This document shows positions 44,826 to 53,187 of a stretch of DNA of 64,000 nucleotides, in pieces (the stretch's first letter is position 1; each line of letters begins with the position of its first letter). A program made the position numbers and the translations under genes. The notes below the pieces were generated by a model. That model searched no databases, had not been told where the DNA came from, and worked only from the letters and a program-made list of their open reading frames with translations. The DNA comes from Urechidicola croceus. GTDB taxonomy: Bacteria > Bacteroidota > Bacteroidia > Flavobacteriales > Flavobacteriaceae. The stretch is taken from the NCBI GenBank assembly GCA_905181865.1, contig CAJIZG010000001.1, positions 310,001 through 374,000 of the forward strand, given 5' to 3'.

Positions 44826-44850
44826 GAGAACCATACACAGTATGGTTCTC
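44826..44850. terminator. Bidirectional terminator between LRR copy 2 and glutathione peroxidase
   Basis: GAGAACCATAC (44826-44836), loop ACA, GTATGGTTCTC (44840-44850), preceded by an A-tract and followed by TTTTTT, so it can serve both convergent genes. The matching place after LRR copy 1 has lost the hairpin. Confidence 0.85.
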
Positions 44851-44876
44851 TTTTTTGATATAAAGACTATAGGTAT

Positions 44877-45458
44877 TTACCCTTTTATCCAATCTATAAT
44901 TGAAGTATCATCTGGTAAAGTCTTCGGAGAAATTACTTTGACTAATTGACCCTTTGCGTCAATCAAGTATTTCTGAAAGTTCCAACCTACTTCTGAATCT
45001 TGTAAACCATTTCTATTCTTAGACGTTAGAAATTGATACATATCATGCATGTCATCTCCTTTTACAGATATTTTTGACATCATAGGAAACGAAACATCGT
45101 AATTTTCTTTACAAAAAGAAGCTATTTCTTGGTTTGTTCCTGGTTCTTGTCCCCCAAAATTATTTGCAGGAAAACCAACAATTACAAAATCATCATTCTT
45201 ATATAATTCATATAAGGCTTGTAATCGCTTATATTGTGGAGTAAGTCCGCATTTAGATGCCGTATTTACTACCATAATTTTTTTACCTTGCAATGATGAG
45301 AAATCAAATTCATCTCCATATAAATCATTTACTTTAAACTGATAAATATTTTCTGAATTTATGCCTACTTCAGATTCAGGTGTTTTTATTTCTTTCTTCG
45401 AATTATTACAACTTGTCATAATAATTGATAGACACATTATACCGAGTATTTTTTTCAT
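44877..45458 (-). CDS. Glutathione peroxidase family lipoprotein (cysteine type)
   Basis: A 193-residue protein with a lipoprotein signal (MKKILGIMCLSIIMTSC, Cys17). The thioredoxin-like domain has the active-site VNTASKCGLTPQY (Cys70, in place of selenocysteine), FPANNFGGQEPG, and VGWNFQKYLID with the conserved Trp and Asn. It reduces peroxides, probably with thioredoxin-like donors, in the periplasm or inner face of the outer membrane. Its 3' end was copied to 43734-43848. Confidence 0.92.
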   Translation of the reverse strand: MKKILGIMCLSIIMTSCNNSKKEIKTPESEVGINSENIYQFKVNDLYGDEFDFSSLQGKKIMVVNTASKCGLTPQYKRLQALYELYKNDDFVIVGFPANNFGGQEPGTNQEIASFCKENYDVSFPMMSKISVKGDDMHDMYQFLTSKNRNGLQDSEVGWNFQKYLIDAKGQLVKVISPKTLPDDTSIIDWIKG

Positions 45459-45549
45459 ATTAAATTGATTTTATAAATGATTTTAAACCGCAATTTACAA
45501 AAAAGAAAAATCAAGTCATGAAATTATTTATATTCACTATTTTCGCTCT

Positions 45550-46302
45550 ATGATCAGAGTGATAATAATTGGTAGTGGTAATGTGGGAATTCATCTGGCA
45601 CGTGTTTTTCTAAATACTCGAGAAATTAAATTAGTTCAAGTTTATAATAGAACTCTTGAACCCCTAAAAAAAATTGAGGGTAAAGTATCTACTACAACTA
45701 ATTTAAATGAACTAAAAGATGCAGATATTTACATTATTTCTGTATCAGACAATTCTATAGAAAATATTTCAAAGAGTTTAAATTTTACTGCTAAATTAGT
45801 AGTCCATACATCGGGAAGTACCCACTTAAACACTTTAAACAGTTCCAATAGAAAAGGGGTTTTTTATCCTTTGCAGACTTTTTCTAAAAATAAAGAACTC
45901 TCTTTTAAAGGCATTCCAATCTGTATAGAATCAGAAAACAATAATGACCTTATGCTCCTAAAATCATTAGCTTCGCTGATTTCAAATAATGTCTATATTT
46001 TGGATTCTAAACAAAGATTTAACATGCATATAAGTGCTGTATTTGTAAATAATTTTGTGAATAACTTGTATTATATAGGAAATGAAATTTGCGAAAAAAA
46101 TAATATCCCTGTTGAAATTTTACATCCGTTAATTAAAGAAACAGCAGAGAAAGTACAAACACTTGCGCCCAAAGATGCTCAAACAGGACCTGCTAGAAGA
46201 AAAGATACTGCTACTATTGAAAGTCAACTTAAGCAACTTACAGAGCATCATGCAGCTATTTATAAGATTTTAACAGACTCTATTATTAAAACATATTCTT
46301 AA
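45550..46302 (+). CDS. Rossmann-like and DUF2520 domain protein
   Basis: A 250-residue protein with an NAD(P)-type N-terminus VIIIGSGNVGIHLARVF and DIYIISVSDNSI, then a helical DUF2520 domain containing FYPLQTFSK, FVNNFVNNLYYIGNEIC and TGPARRKD. The family resembles ketopantoate or pyrroline-carboxylate reductases, but its reaction is not established. It precedes kdsC with one base between stop and start, so the two are coupled. Confidence 0.85.
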   Translation: MIRVIIIGSGNVGIHLARVFLNTREIKLVQVYNRTLEPLKKIEGKVSTTTNLNELKDADIYIISVSDNSIENISKSLNFTAKLVVHTSGSTHLNTLNSSNRKGVFYPLQTFSKNKELSFKGIPICIESENNNDLMLLKSLASLISNNVYILDSKQRFNMHISAVFVNNFVNNLYYIGNEICEKNNIPVEILHPLIKETAEKVQTLAPKDAQTGPARRKDTATIESQLKQLTEHHAAIYKILTDSIIKTYS

Positions 46303-46303
46303 A

Positions 46304-46831
46304 ATGGAAAAAAGTTACAAAGAAATTATGCCTGCAATAAAAACGTTTATTTTTGATGTAGATGGTGTTTTAACAGATGGAAATGTTCATGTTTTTGAAA
46401 ATGGACAATTGGTAAGGCAAATGAATATTAGGGATGGATACGCACTAAAAACTGCTGTTGATGCAGGATATAGAGTCTGTATAATTTCAGGTGGCAGCAA
46501 TGAAGGAGTCCGTAAAAGATTGAAAGGATTAGGTTTGACAGATATATATTTAGGTGCGCATTATAAAATAGATCAATTCACCCAAATAGTGGACAAATAC
46601 CAATTAAATGCAAGCGAAATATTATATATGGGAGATGATATCCCTGATTATCCTGTAATGGAACTTGTTGGATTACCCTGTTGTCCTAACAATGCAGCTC
46701 AAGAAATTCAGAACATCTCAAAATACATATCACACAAAAATGGGGGTGATGGTTGCGCAAGAGATGTCATTGAACAAGTATTAAAAGTTCAAGGGAAATG
46801 GAACGATACATTCAATGCTAAATATGACTAA
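46304..46831 (+). CDS. kdsC: 3-deoxy-D-manno-octulosonate 8-phosphate phosphatase (KdsC)
   Basis: A 175-residue HAD phosphatase without cap domain. TFIFDVDGVLTDGNVHV carries the nucleophile Asp18 and Asp20, IISGGSNEGVRKRLKGLG the second and third motifs, and YMGDDIPDYPVME the acidic motif IV. It dephosphorylates Kdo 8-phosphate in LPS inner-core synthesis. KdsD of the same pathway is at 13 kb. A weak hairpin follows at 46870-46894. Confidence 0.93.
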   Translation: MEKSYKEIMPAIKTFIFDVDGVLTDGNVHVFENGQLVRQMNIRDGYALKTAVDAGYRVCIISGGSNEGVRKRLKGLGLTDIYLGAHYKIDQFTQIVDKYQLNASEILYMGDDIPDYPVMELVGLPCCPNNAAQEIQNISKYISHKNGGDGCARDVIEQVLKVQGKWNDTFNAKYD

Positions 46832-46869
46832 GACCCGGCTAATTCGCCGTTTGACTATTCCAAAAATTA

Positions 46870-46894
46870 AAGACACATTAAATTAAAGTGTCTT
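46870..46894 (+). terminator. Possible terminator after kdsC
   Basis: AAGACAC (46870-46876) pairs with GTGTCTT (46888-46894) around an AT-rich loop; the following sequence has only a short T-rich stretch, so it is a weak call. Confidence 0.45.
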
Positions 46895-46999
46895 AGTATC
46901 TTTCCAAATCATGCACATTTCCGTCAGCCAATAAACCAAATAGAACTTTTGGGCATCGTAGTTCTGCATTATAAAAATGAAGTAGCTCCTAATTAAATT

Positions 47000-47007
47000 T
47001 ATCTTTG
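47000..47007 (+). promoter_or_regulatory. -7 box for the ketoacyl synthase gene
   Basis: TATCTTTG fits TAnnTTTG, 18 bp upstream of ATG 47026. It overlaps the longer in-frame start at 47005, which is therefore unlikely. Confidence 0.6.
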
Positions 47008-47025
47008 TTAAACAAGCCAAAATAT

Positions 47026-48108
47026 ATGAGTCTTCAAACCTATAGTATTTTCACCGGAACTGGAAGTTATATTCCTACACGTTGCATTAAAAATCAAGAT
47101 TTTTTGAATCATACGTTTTATGAAAAGAACGGTGAACCAATAAGAAAATCAAATCAAGAAATTATTGAAAAATTTGAGGAGATTACAACGATAAAGGAAC
47201 GTCGATATGTTACAGATGATCTAAATACTTCTGACATCGCTTATTTATCTGCTGAAAAAGCCATTAAATCCGCCAACATTAGTAAGGAATCATTAGATTA
47301 TATTATAGTAGCTCATAATTTTGGGGATACCACTCCTTCAAATAAACAAGTTGATCTTATGCCAAGTTTGGCATCTCGTGTTAAGTATAAACTAAAGATC
47401 AAAAATCCTAACACGGTTGCATATGATCTACCATTCGGATGTCCAGGTTGGGTTCAAGCTATAATTCAAGCAGATTATTATATAAAATCTGGTGATGCAA
47501 AAAAAATTCTAGTTATTGGTTCAGATGTTTTATCTAGAGTAACAGATCCTCATGATCGTGACAGTATGATTTATGCTGATGGTGCTGGAGCAGTTATATT
47601 AGAAGCTAAAGAAAGTACTACTCCGGTTGGAATTCTAGGGCACAAGACAAGGTCTGATACTTATTTTCATTCCCAACTACTCGTTATGGGTGATTCTTAC
47701 AAAAAAGATGATCTTACAGAAAATGAATTATATTTGAAAATGAATGGAAGAAGACTATACCAATACGCTCTAGAAACGGTGCCACAGAGTGTAAAGGAGT
47801 GTTTGGACAAAATTGGAATTAATCCAAAGGATATTAAGAAGTTACTAATTCATCAAGCAAATGGTAAAATGGATGATGCTATTTTACAGCGACTCTTTGA
47901 TCTTTATGGTGAAAAAAATATCCCAAAAGATATTATGCCAATGACTATTTCTACACTTGGAAATTCTTCTGTGGCGACCATACCTACATTATTAGATCTT
48001 ATTTTAAAAGGTGAATTACCTAAACACTCTATAAATAAGAGTGATCTCATTATTTTTGCTTCTGTAGGAGCTGGTATGAATATTAGTACTTTTATTTATA
48101 AATCTTAA
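47026..48108 (+). CDS. 3-oxoacyl-ACP synthase III family protein
   Basis: A 360-residue thiolase-fold enzyme. The catalytic triad is visible: Cys139 in DLPFGCPGWVQ, His276 in LLIHQANGKMDDA and Asn313 in TLGNSSVAT. DGAGAVILEA near 185-194 is also typical. It condenses acetyl- or other acyl-CoA with malonyl-ACP; the genomic setting is not a fatty-acid operon, so it may be a second FabH-like enzyme with another acyl substrate. It overlaps pcm by 4 bp, tail to tail. Confidence 0.9.
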   Translation: MSLQTYSIFTGTGSYIPTRCIKNQDFLNHTFYEKNGEPIRKSNQEIIEKFEEITTIKERRYVTDDLNTSDIAYLSAEKAIKSANISKESLDYIIVAHNFGDTTPSNKQVDLMPSLASRVKYKLKIKNPNTVAYDLPFGCPGWVQAIIQADYYIKSGDAKKILVIGSDVLSRVTDPHDRDSMIYADGAGAVILEAKESTTPVGILGHKTRSDTYFHSQLLVMGDSYKKDDLTENELYLKMNGRRLYQYALETVPQSVKECLDKIGINPKDIKKLLIHQANGKMDDAILQRLFDLYGEKNIPKDIMPMTISTLGNSSVATIPTLLDLILKGELPKHSINKSDLIIFASVGAGMNISTFIYKS

Positions 48109-48779
48109 TTTTTATTTTCGAGCATAGGTACAAATCGAAAATCACCAAATTCATGCTTTTCGAACTCTTTTTCTGATTTACGAATAAACAAGGTCATAAT
48201 TTGAGTGCTATCACCTATGGGTATTACTAACCGACCTCCTACTTTTAACTGACTTAATAATGGTTTTGGAACAAAAGGAGCACCGGCAGTAACAATAATA
48301 CCGTCAAAAGGAGCTTCATCTGGTAATCCTTTATACCCATCTCCAAATATCAATACCTTTGGTTTATAGCGTGTTTTTGATAAAAATAGTTTCGTTTTCT
48401 TATATAATTCTCGCTGACGTTCTATCGAATATACCTTGGCTTTCAATTCTAACAAAACGGCTGTTTGATATCCCGACCCTGTACCTATTTCAAGCACTTT
48501 TGCTCCCAGTTTTAACTGTAATAATTCTGATTGAAAAGCAACCGTATAAGGTTGTGAAATCGTTTGTTCCGCAGCAATAGGAAAGGCCTTGTCTTGATAC
48601 GCAAAATCTCCAAAACTCGAATCCATAAATAAATGCCGCGGGATTTTCCGAATACTATCCAAAACTTTTTCGTCTTGTATACCTTTATCTATCAGGGTTT
48701 TAACCAACTTATTTCGAAGCCCTTGATGCTTTAATGTATCTTTCAATTTCGTAAAATTTGGAAGGCTAAAAATAGGCAT
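48105..48779 (-). CDS. pcm: Protein-L-isoaspartate O-methyltransferase
   Basis: A 224-residue enzyme. FPIAAEQTISQPYTVAFQSE is the family's substrate-binding segment, VLEIGTGSGYQTAVLLEL the SAM motif I, and FDGIIVTAGAPFVPKPLL the motif near the active site. It methylates isoaspartyl residues to start protein repair. It is divergent from the next oxidoreductase gene and converges on the KAS III gene. Confidence 0.95.
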   Translation of the reverse strand: MPIFSLPNFTKLKDTLKHQGLRNKLVKTLIDKGIQDEKVLDSIRKIPRHLFMDSSFGDFAYQDKAFPIAAEQTISQPYTVAFQSELLQLKLGAKVLEIGTGSGYQTAVLLELKAKVYSIERQRELYKKTKLFLSKTRYKPKVLIFGDGYKGLPDEAPFDGIIVTAGAPFVPKPLLSQLKVGGRLVIPIGDSTQIMTLFIRKSEKEFEKHEFGDFRFVPMLENKN

Positions 48780-48797
48780 TTACGCATAAAAAATTAT

Positions 48798-48805
48798 TAT
48801 TTTTG
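48798..48805 (+). promoter_or_regulatory. -7 box for the second Gfo/Idh gene
   Basis: TATTTTTG fits TAnnTTTG, 15 bp upstream of ATG 48821, and excludes the TTG at 48803 as start. Confidence 0.55.
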
Positions 48806-48820
48806 GAGAAAACAAATATT

Positions 48821-49783
48821 ATGTTGAGAGTGGGCGTATTAGGTGCTGGACATCTAGGAAAAATACATTTAAAATTATTAAATCAATCTTCTAAATATGA
48901 ACTCATAGGCTTTTATGATCCATGTAAAGAAAATGCACTATCCGTTGAAAAAGAATTTGGTTACACAAGTTTTGACACCATTTCTGAATTAATTTCTAAA
49001 GCAGATGTTATAGATATAGTCACTCCTACTCTTTCACATTTTGATTGTGCTAAAGAATCCATTCAAGCTGGTAAACATGTTTTTATTGAAAAACCAATTG
49101 CGAAAACTATTGAGGAAGCACAGGCGATTCGAGTATTGGCCAGTCAAAACCATGTTATTGGGCAAGTAGGACATGTAGAACGCTTTAACCCAGCATTTAC
49201 CGCCGTAAAGGATATGATTGCTGACCCAATGTTTATTGAGTGCCATCGATTGGCTGAATTTAACCCGAGAGGAACCGATGTTCCTGTAGTTTTGGATTTA
49301 ATGATTCATGACATCGATATTATTCTAAGTGTTGTAAATTCTAAAGTTAAGAGCGTACATGCGAGTGGTGTTTCCGTAATCTCAGATACTCCGGATATTG
49401 CAAATGCTCGTATTGAATTTAAAAATGGATGTGTAGCGAATTTAACCGCAAGTCGTATTTCTATGAAGAATATGCGTAAAACCAGATTTTTCCAAAAAGA
49501 TGCTTATATCTCCGTGGATTTCTTAGAAAAGAAAAGTGAGGTTGTAAAAATGAAGGATGTTCCAGAAAATCCTGATGAATTTGCAATGATTTTACAAAAT
49601 GCAGAAGGAGTTAAAAAGCAAATTTATTTTGAAAATCCGAAAGTTGAAAACAACAATGCTATTCTCGATGAACTAGAAACGTTTGCTGATGCCATTGTAA
49701 ATGAAACTAGGCCTGTTGTTTCCTTAAATGACGGGACCAAAGCCTTAAAAGTAGCGCAACAAATTATCGCTAGTTTTAAGTAA
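48821..49783 (+). CDS. Gfo/Idh/MocA family oxidoreductase
   Basis: About 320 residues from ATG 48821 (MLRVGVLGAGHLGKIHLKLL). The Rossmann GxGxxG is at 8-13, the EKP motif HVFIEKPIAKT near 88-98, and VLDLMIHDIDIILS is the C-terminal domain's metal-like motif. This flavobacterial subfamily normally neighbours a 3-hydroxybutyryl-CoA dehydrogenase gene, as here. The substrate is unknown. Confidence 0.88.
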   Translation: MLRVGVLGAGHLGKIHLKLLNQSSKYELIGFYDPCKENALSVEKEFGYTSFDTISELISKADVIDIVTPTLSHFDCAKESIQAGKHVFIEKPIAKTIEEAQAIRVLASQNHVIGQVGHVERFNPAFTAVKDMIADPMFIECHRLAEFNPRGTDVPVVLDLMIHDIDIILSVVNSKVKSVHASGVSVISDTPDIANARIEFKNGCVANLTASRISMKNMRKTRFFQKDAYISVDFLEKKSEVVKMKDVPENPDEFAMILQNAEGVKKQIYFENPKVENNNAILDELETFADAIVNETRPVVSLNDGTKALKVAQQIIASFK

Positions 49784-49818
49784 TTTTATATTAATTAAAA
49801 TAGTCTAAAACTAATCTC

Positions 49819-50707
49819 ATGAAAACAATTGCTACAATTGGTGCTGGTATCATGGGAAATGGTATTGCTCATACTTTTGCTCAATATAACTATCGCGTTC
49901 ATTTAATTGATCTTTCTGAGAAAGTTTTAGAACAGAGTATCCATAAAATTAGTGATAATCTCGATCGAATGATTTCCAAAGGGGTTATTGCTACAGGTGC
50001 TAAATAAAAAAATTTGGATAACATTCAAACACATACAAACCTTCAAGAAGGAGTTTGCGATGTAGATTTAGTTGTTGTGGCTGCTTCTGAGAATAAAGAA
50101 ACCAAAAGTGCTATTTTTAAGCAATTAGATACCTATTGTAAACCTCATACTATTTTAGCAACAAATACCTCTTCCATTTCTATATCAGAAATAGCCGACT
50201 CCACTCACAGAGCAAGTAAAGTAATTGGCATGCACTTTATGAATCCTGTTCCGTTGATGAAATTGGTAGAAGTAATAAAAGGAAATAAAACATCCCCTGA
50301 GGTTACTAAAATGATTATGGATTTGGCCCTTCAACTTGAAAAAATTCCATTAGAAGTAAACGGTTATCCTGGTTTTGTAGCAAATAGAATTTTAATACCA
50401 ATGCTTAACGAAGCGATAGGAATACTTCAAAATGGTGTTGCAGGGGTCAAAGAAATAGATACAATAATGAAACTTGGAATGGTACATCCTATGGGCACTT
50501 TACAACTAGCAGATTTTATTGGTTTGGATGTATGACTTTCCATACTTAACGTCTTATATAAAGGATTGAACGACGTAAAATATGCCCCTTGTGATCTACT
50601 CTGTTGAAATAGTTGCGTCAGGTAACTTAGGAATAAAATCTGATAAAGGGTTTTATGATTATTCAAGAAACAAAAGAGCAGCAATAGTAGCACAACAATT
50701 TTTATAA
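49819..50707 (+). pseudogene. 3-hydroxybutyryl-CoA dehydrogenase, disrupted by two stops and a frameshift
   Basis: From ATG 49819 the NAD motif TIATIGAGIMGNGIAHTFAQ is intact, but TAA at 50005-50007 interrupts the frame, which continues in phase (DNIQTHTNLQEGVCDVDLVV; NTSSISISEIADSTHRASKV; GMHFMNPVPLMKLVEVI) to a TGA at 50533-50535 where Cys is expected (FIGLDVC). After KYAPCDLL a one-base insertion near 50602 shifts the frame; VEIVASGNLGIKSDKGFYDY then runs to TAA 50705-50707. Three independent lesions mark a dead gene. The family oxidises 3-hydroxyacyl-CoA with NAD. Confidence 0.9.
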
Positions 50708-50726
50708 AACAAACTACATAAAAAAA

Positions 50727-50749
50727 TGCCTAAATTTAAAATTTAGGCA
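50727..50749. terminator. Bidirectional terminator
   Basis: TGCCTAAAT (50727-50735) pairs with ATTTAGGCA (50741-50749), with A6 before and T7 after, so it serves the pseudogene on the plus strand and the efflux operon ending at 50791 on the minus strand. Confidence 0.85.
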
Positions 50750-50790
50750 TTTTTTTATGTGTGTGACTATTTTTCTTTCGGCTTTAATTA

Positions 50791-51897
50791 CTAGTTCTCC
50801 GAATCTTCTTTTTCCGAAGTTTTGTTCCAAATTTTTATATCATCGTCCATGGTTACTCCACTAATCAACTCTGTATTTATTCCATCAGACAATCCAATTT
50901 CTATATCTTTTCTTTCAAATTGACCGTCAGCAATCTTCACGTCTACATATGGTTTTTCTGTCTTTTTATCAAATTGTAACAATGACTCTTTTATAGCCAA
51001 TACACTATCTTTCTGTTCTAAAACAATTTCAGCATTGGCACTGTAGCCTGCTCTTACAAAATAATTATCATCTAGTACAATATCAGCCTTAATTTTAAAC
51101 TGTACAGCCCCATTCTCTTCAGTCCCCTTAGGAGCAATAAATGTAAGTTTTGCTTGAAATTTTTTCTCATCAATGGCTCCCAAACCAATTTCAATTTCAA
51201 TTCCTTCCTTTAATTTACCAACTTCAGATTCATCAACTTGCCCTTCAAAAATCATTTTGCTCATATCTGCAATTAAAGCAATTGTAGTACCTGCATTAAA
51301 ATTATTCGATTGAATTACTTGATATCCTTCTTTTACAGGAATCTCCAATATCATCCCAGAAGTAGTTGCTCTAATGTTCGTATTTGCAACACCTCCTGGT
51401 CCTCCAGCAGATCCTTTTTTAATTATCTCGTAATCCGTCTGCGCATTACTTAAATCTTGTTTAGTTCTATCATAGGCCAATTCCACACTTTCATATTCTC
51501 TTCTAGCGATTACACCTTTATCAAACAGCGCTTTATTTCTATCAAAAGAAATTTTTGCATTATCCACTTGAATCTGAATACTACTAATTCTTCCTTTCGC
51601 AGCATTCAATGATTGCTCATTTGGAACTACACGAACAGTAGCAATAAGATCTCCTTTCTTCACTATTGTTCCTTCAACAAGATATACTATGTCAATAATT
51701 CCAGAAATTTGAGGTTTAATTTCAACCTCTTCTAATGGCAAAACTTTACCCGTAGCTACGGTTTTATTCACAATAGTAGCTTTTAATAATTTTGAAGTTT
51801 CAAATGTAATTGGAGAGGCACTGTTTTTTTTGCCAAACCAAACTAAAACAGCAGCTAAGGCGACTACAATTGAACCAAATATTAATATTTTTTTCAT
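50791..51897 (-). CDS. Periplasmic adaptor (membrane fusion protein) of a MacAB-like efflux system
   Basis: A 368-residue protein with an N-terminal membrane anchor (MKKILIFGSIVVALAAVLVW), a biotinyl-lipoyl-like region (TGKVLPLEEVEIKPQISGII), a coiled-coil hairpin (~95-160) and a beta-barrel domain. It bridges the MacB-type permease and an outer-membrane channel. It is the last gene of the minus-strand operon ATPase-permease-permease-adaptor. No TolC-like gene is in the operon. Confidence 0.9.
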   Translation of the reverse strand: MKKILIFGSIVVALAAVLVWFGKKNSASPITFETSKLLKATIVNKTVATGKVLPLEEVEIKPQISGIIDIVYLVEGTIVKKGDLIATVRVVPNEQSLNAAKGRISSIQIQVDNAKISFDRNKALFDKGVIARREYESVELAYDRTKQDLSNAQTDYEIIKKGSAGGPGGVANTNIRATTSGMILEIPVKEGYQVIQSNNFNAGTTIALIADMSKMIFEGQVDESEVGKLKEGIEIEIGLGAIDEKKFQAKLTFIAPKGTEENGAVQFKIKADIVLDDNYFVRAGYSANAEIVLEQKDSVLAIKESLLQFDKKTEKPYVDVKIADGQFERKDIEIGLSDGINTELISGVTMDDDIKIWNKTSEKEDSEN

Positions 51898-51937
51898 TCG
51901 ATTTTTATTTATTCTTTTTGATTAGTATATCTATTCT

Positions 51938-53182
51938 TTATTCATCACTTAAAGCTTCAATAGGTCTCATTTTTACGGCTACTTGAGCAGGTATTAATCC
52001 TATTAACGTGCCAAGCACAACCAACGCACCATATGCAATTAAAATCACAGGAATATTAACCGTAGGATTCACGAGAAAAGGAGTCTCTGCATTACTTATA
52101 AAATGATCTACAACCATTAGCACAAATCCACCCAAAATAATTCCCAATGACCCTGCTAAGGTTGTTAAAAATACAGATTCTAAAACTATCTGCTTTCTGA
52201 TTTCTGAAGGTTTGGCTCCCAAGGCTCTTCTTATTCCTATTTCTTGCGTTCTTTCCTTTACTGTAATTAACAGAATATTTCCAATGGCAAAAACACCGGC
52301 AATTAGCGTTGCGATACCTACAAACCAAGTTAAAAATTGCATTCCAGTTAAAAAACCAGTTATCTTCTTAAATTCACTCCCCATATTGGCACTGCCAAAA
52401 GCTCGTTCATCTTCTGGATGTACACCGTGTAAATTTTTCAGTAATAATTTCACATCCAATTCTAATTGTTCAATATCCGTATCTTGTTTTCCTGTAATAG
52501 CAAGCCATCCTATATTATCACCTTTATTATAGACTTGCTGAAAGGTTGAAAATGGAATATGAAGTCCTCCACTAGGTCCGCCCACTCTCATTCCATTCTT
52601 ATAATGTCCAATCACTTTAAAATTAACATTATTAATTTTAATATACTGACCAACTGCTCGCTCTCCTATATCGAACAACTGTTTATAAGTTTCGTCTTCA
52701 ATAACGCAAACTTTCTTTTTGTATTCAATATCATTCTCATTAATAAACCTTCCATATTCCAAGTTTTTTTTCTGAATCTCATCCAAAGAAGGAAAATCAC
52801 CAAAAACACCAATATTCACTGATTTCATCTTATTTATGACTAAACTATTGGAATTAAACCTTGGCACTATATATTCAATACCTTCCAGCTCTCGCTCTAT
52901 CGCTTTAGCATCAGACATTTTAAGTTGCATCCTTCTTCCTTCTTGAAATCCTTGAAATGGCTTACTCGTATTTTGTCCCCACATAAATACTGTATTGGTG
53001 GCAAAATCTCCAAACAATTTATTAAAACTATTTTCAACTCCACGAGCTGAACCTAGCAAAACAATCAGTAAGAATATACCCCACATCACTCCTAATATGG
53101 TAATACCTGTGCGCAACTTATTTTTACGGATACTTCCGTAAATTTCTTGCCAAGTGTCTATGTCAAAAATAAATATTTTCAT
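51938..53182 (-). CDS. MacB-type ABC transporter permease, second subunit
   Basis: A 414-residue protein with the MacB_PCD/FtsX layout: one N-terminal membrane segment (ITILGVMWGIFLLIVLLGSA), a ~210-residue periplasmic domain and three C-terminal segments, with VKERTQEIGIRRALGAKPSE and IPAQVAVKMRPIEALS as FtsX motifs. It forms a heterodimer with the neighbouring permease (6-bp gap). The substrate may be a macrolide, a lipid or a peptide; mechanotransmission rather than transport proper is known for MacB. Confidence 0.9.
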   Translation of the reverse strand: MKIFIFDIDTWQEIYGSIRKNKLRTGITILGVMWGIFLLIVLLGSARGVENSFNKLFGDFATNTVFMWGQNTSKPFQGFQEGRRMQLKMSDAKAIERELEGIEYIVPRFNSNSLVINKMKSVNIGVFGDFPSLDEIQKKNLEYGRFINENDIEYKKKVCVIEDETYKQLFDIGERAVGQYIKINNVNFKVIGHYKNGMRVGGPSGGLHIPFSTFQQVYNKGDNIGWLAITGKQDTDIEQLELDVKLLLKNLHGVHPEDERAFGSANMGSEFKKITGFLTGMQFLTWFVGIATLIAGVFAIGNILLITVKERTQEIGIRRALGAKPSEIRKQIVLESVFLTTLAGSLGIILGGFVLMVVDHFISNAETPFLVNPTVNIPVILIAYGALVVLGTLIGLIPAQVAVKMRPIEALSDE

Positions 53183-53187
53183 GCTAA

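Larger units (their letters stand above)
43840..44988. repeat. Tandem duplication, unit B
   Basis: The second unit begins at the junction 9-mer TTACAATCT (43840-43848), contains the bshB1 5' fragment, the promoter region and the second LRR gene, and ends at TTCCAACCT (44980-44988) inside the intact peroxidase gene. Compared with unit A it lacks about 240 bp of the LRR 3' end but keeps a terminator hairpin that unit A has lost. Confidence 0.85.

Noticed and set aside
44877-45458. Selenocysteine-type glutathione peroxidase
   Set aside because: The active-site codon encodes Cys70 (TASKCGLT), with no in-frame TGA and no SECIS-like structure seen.
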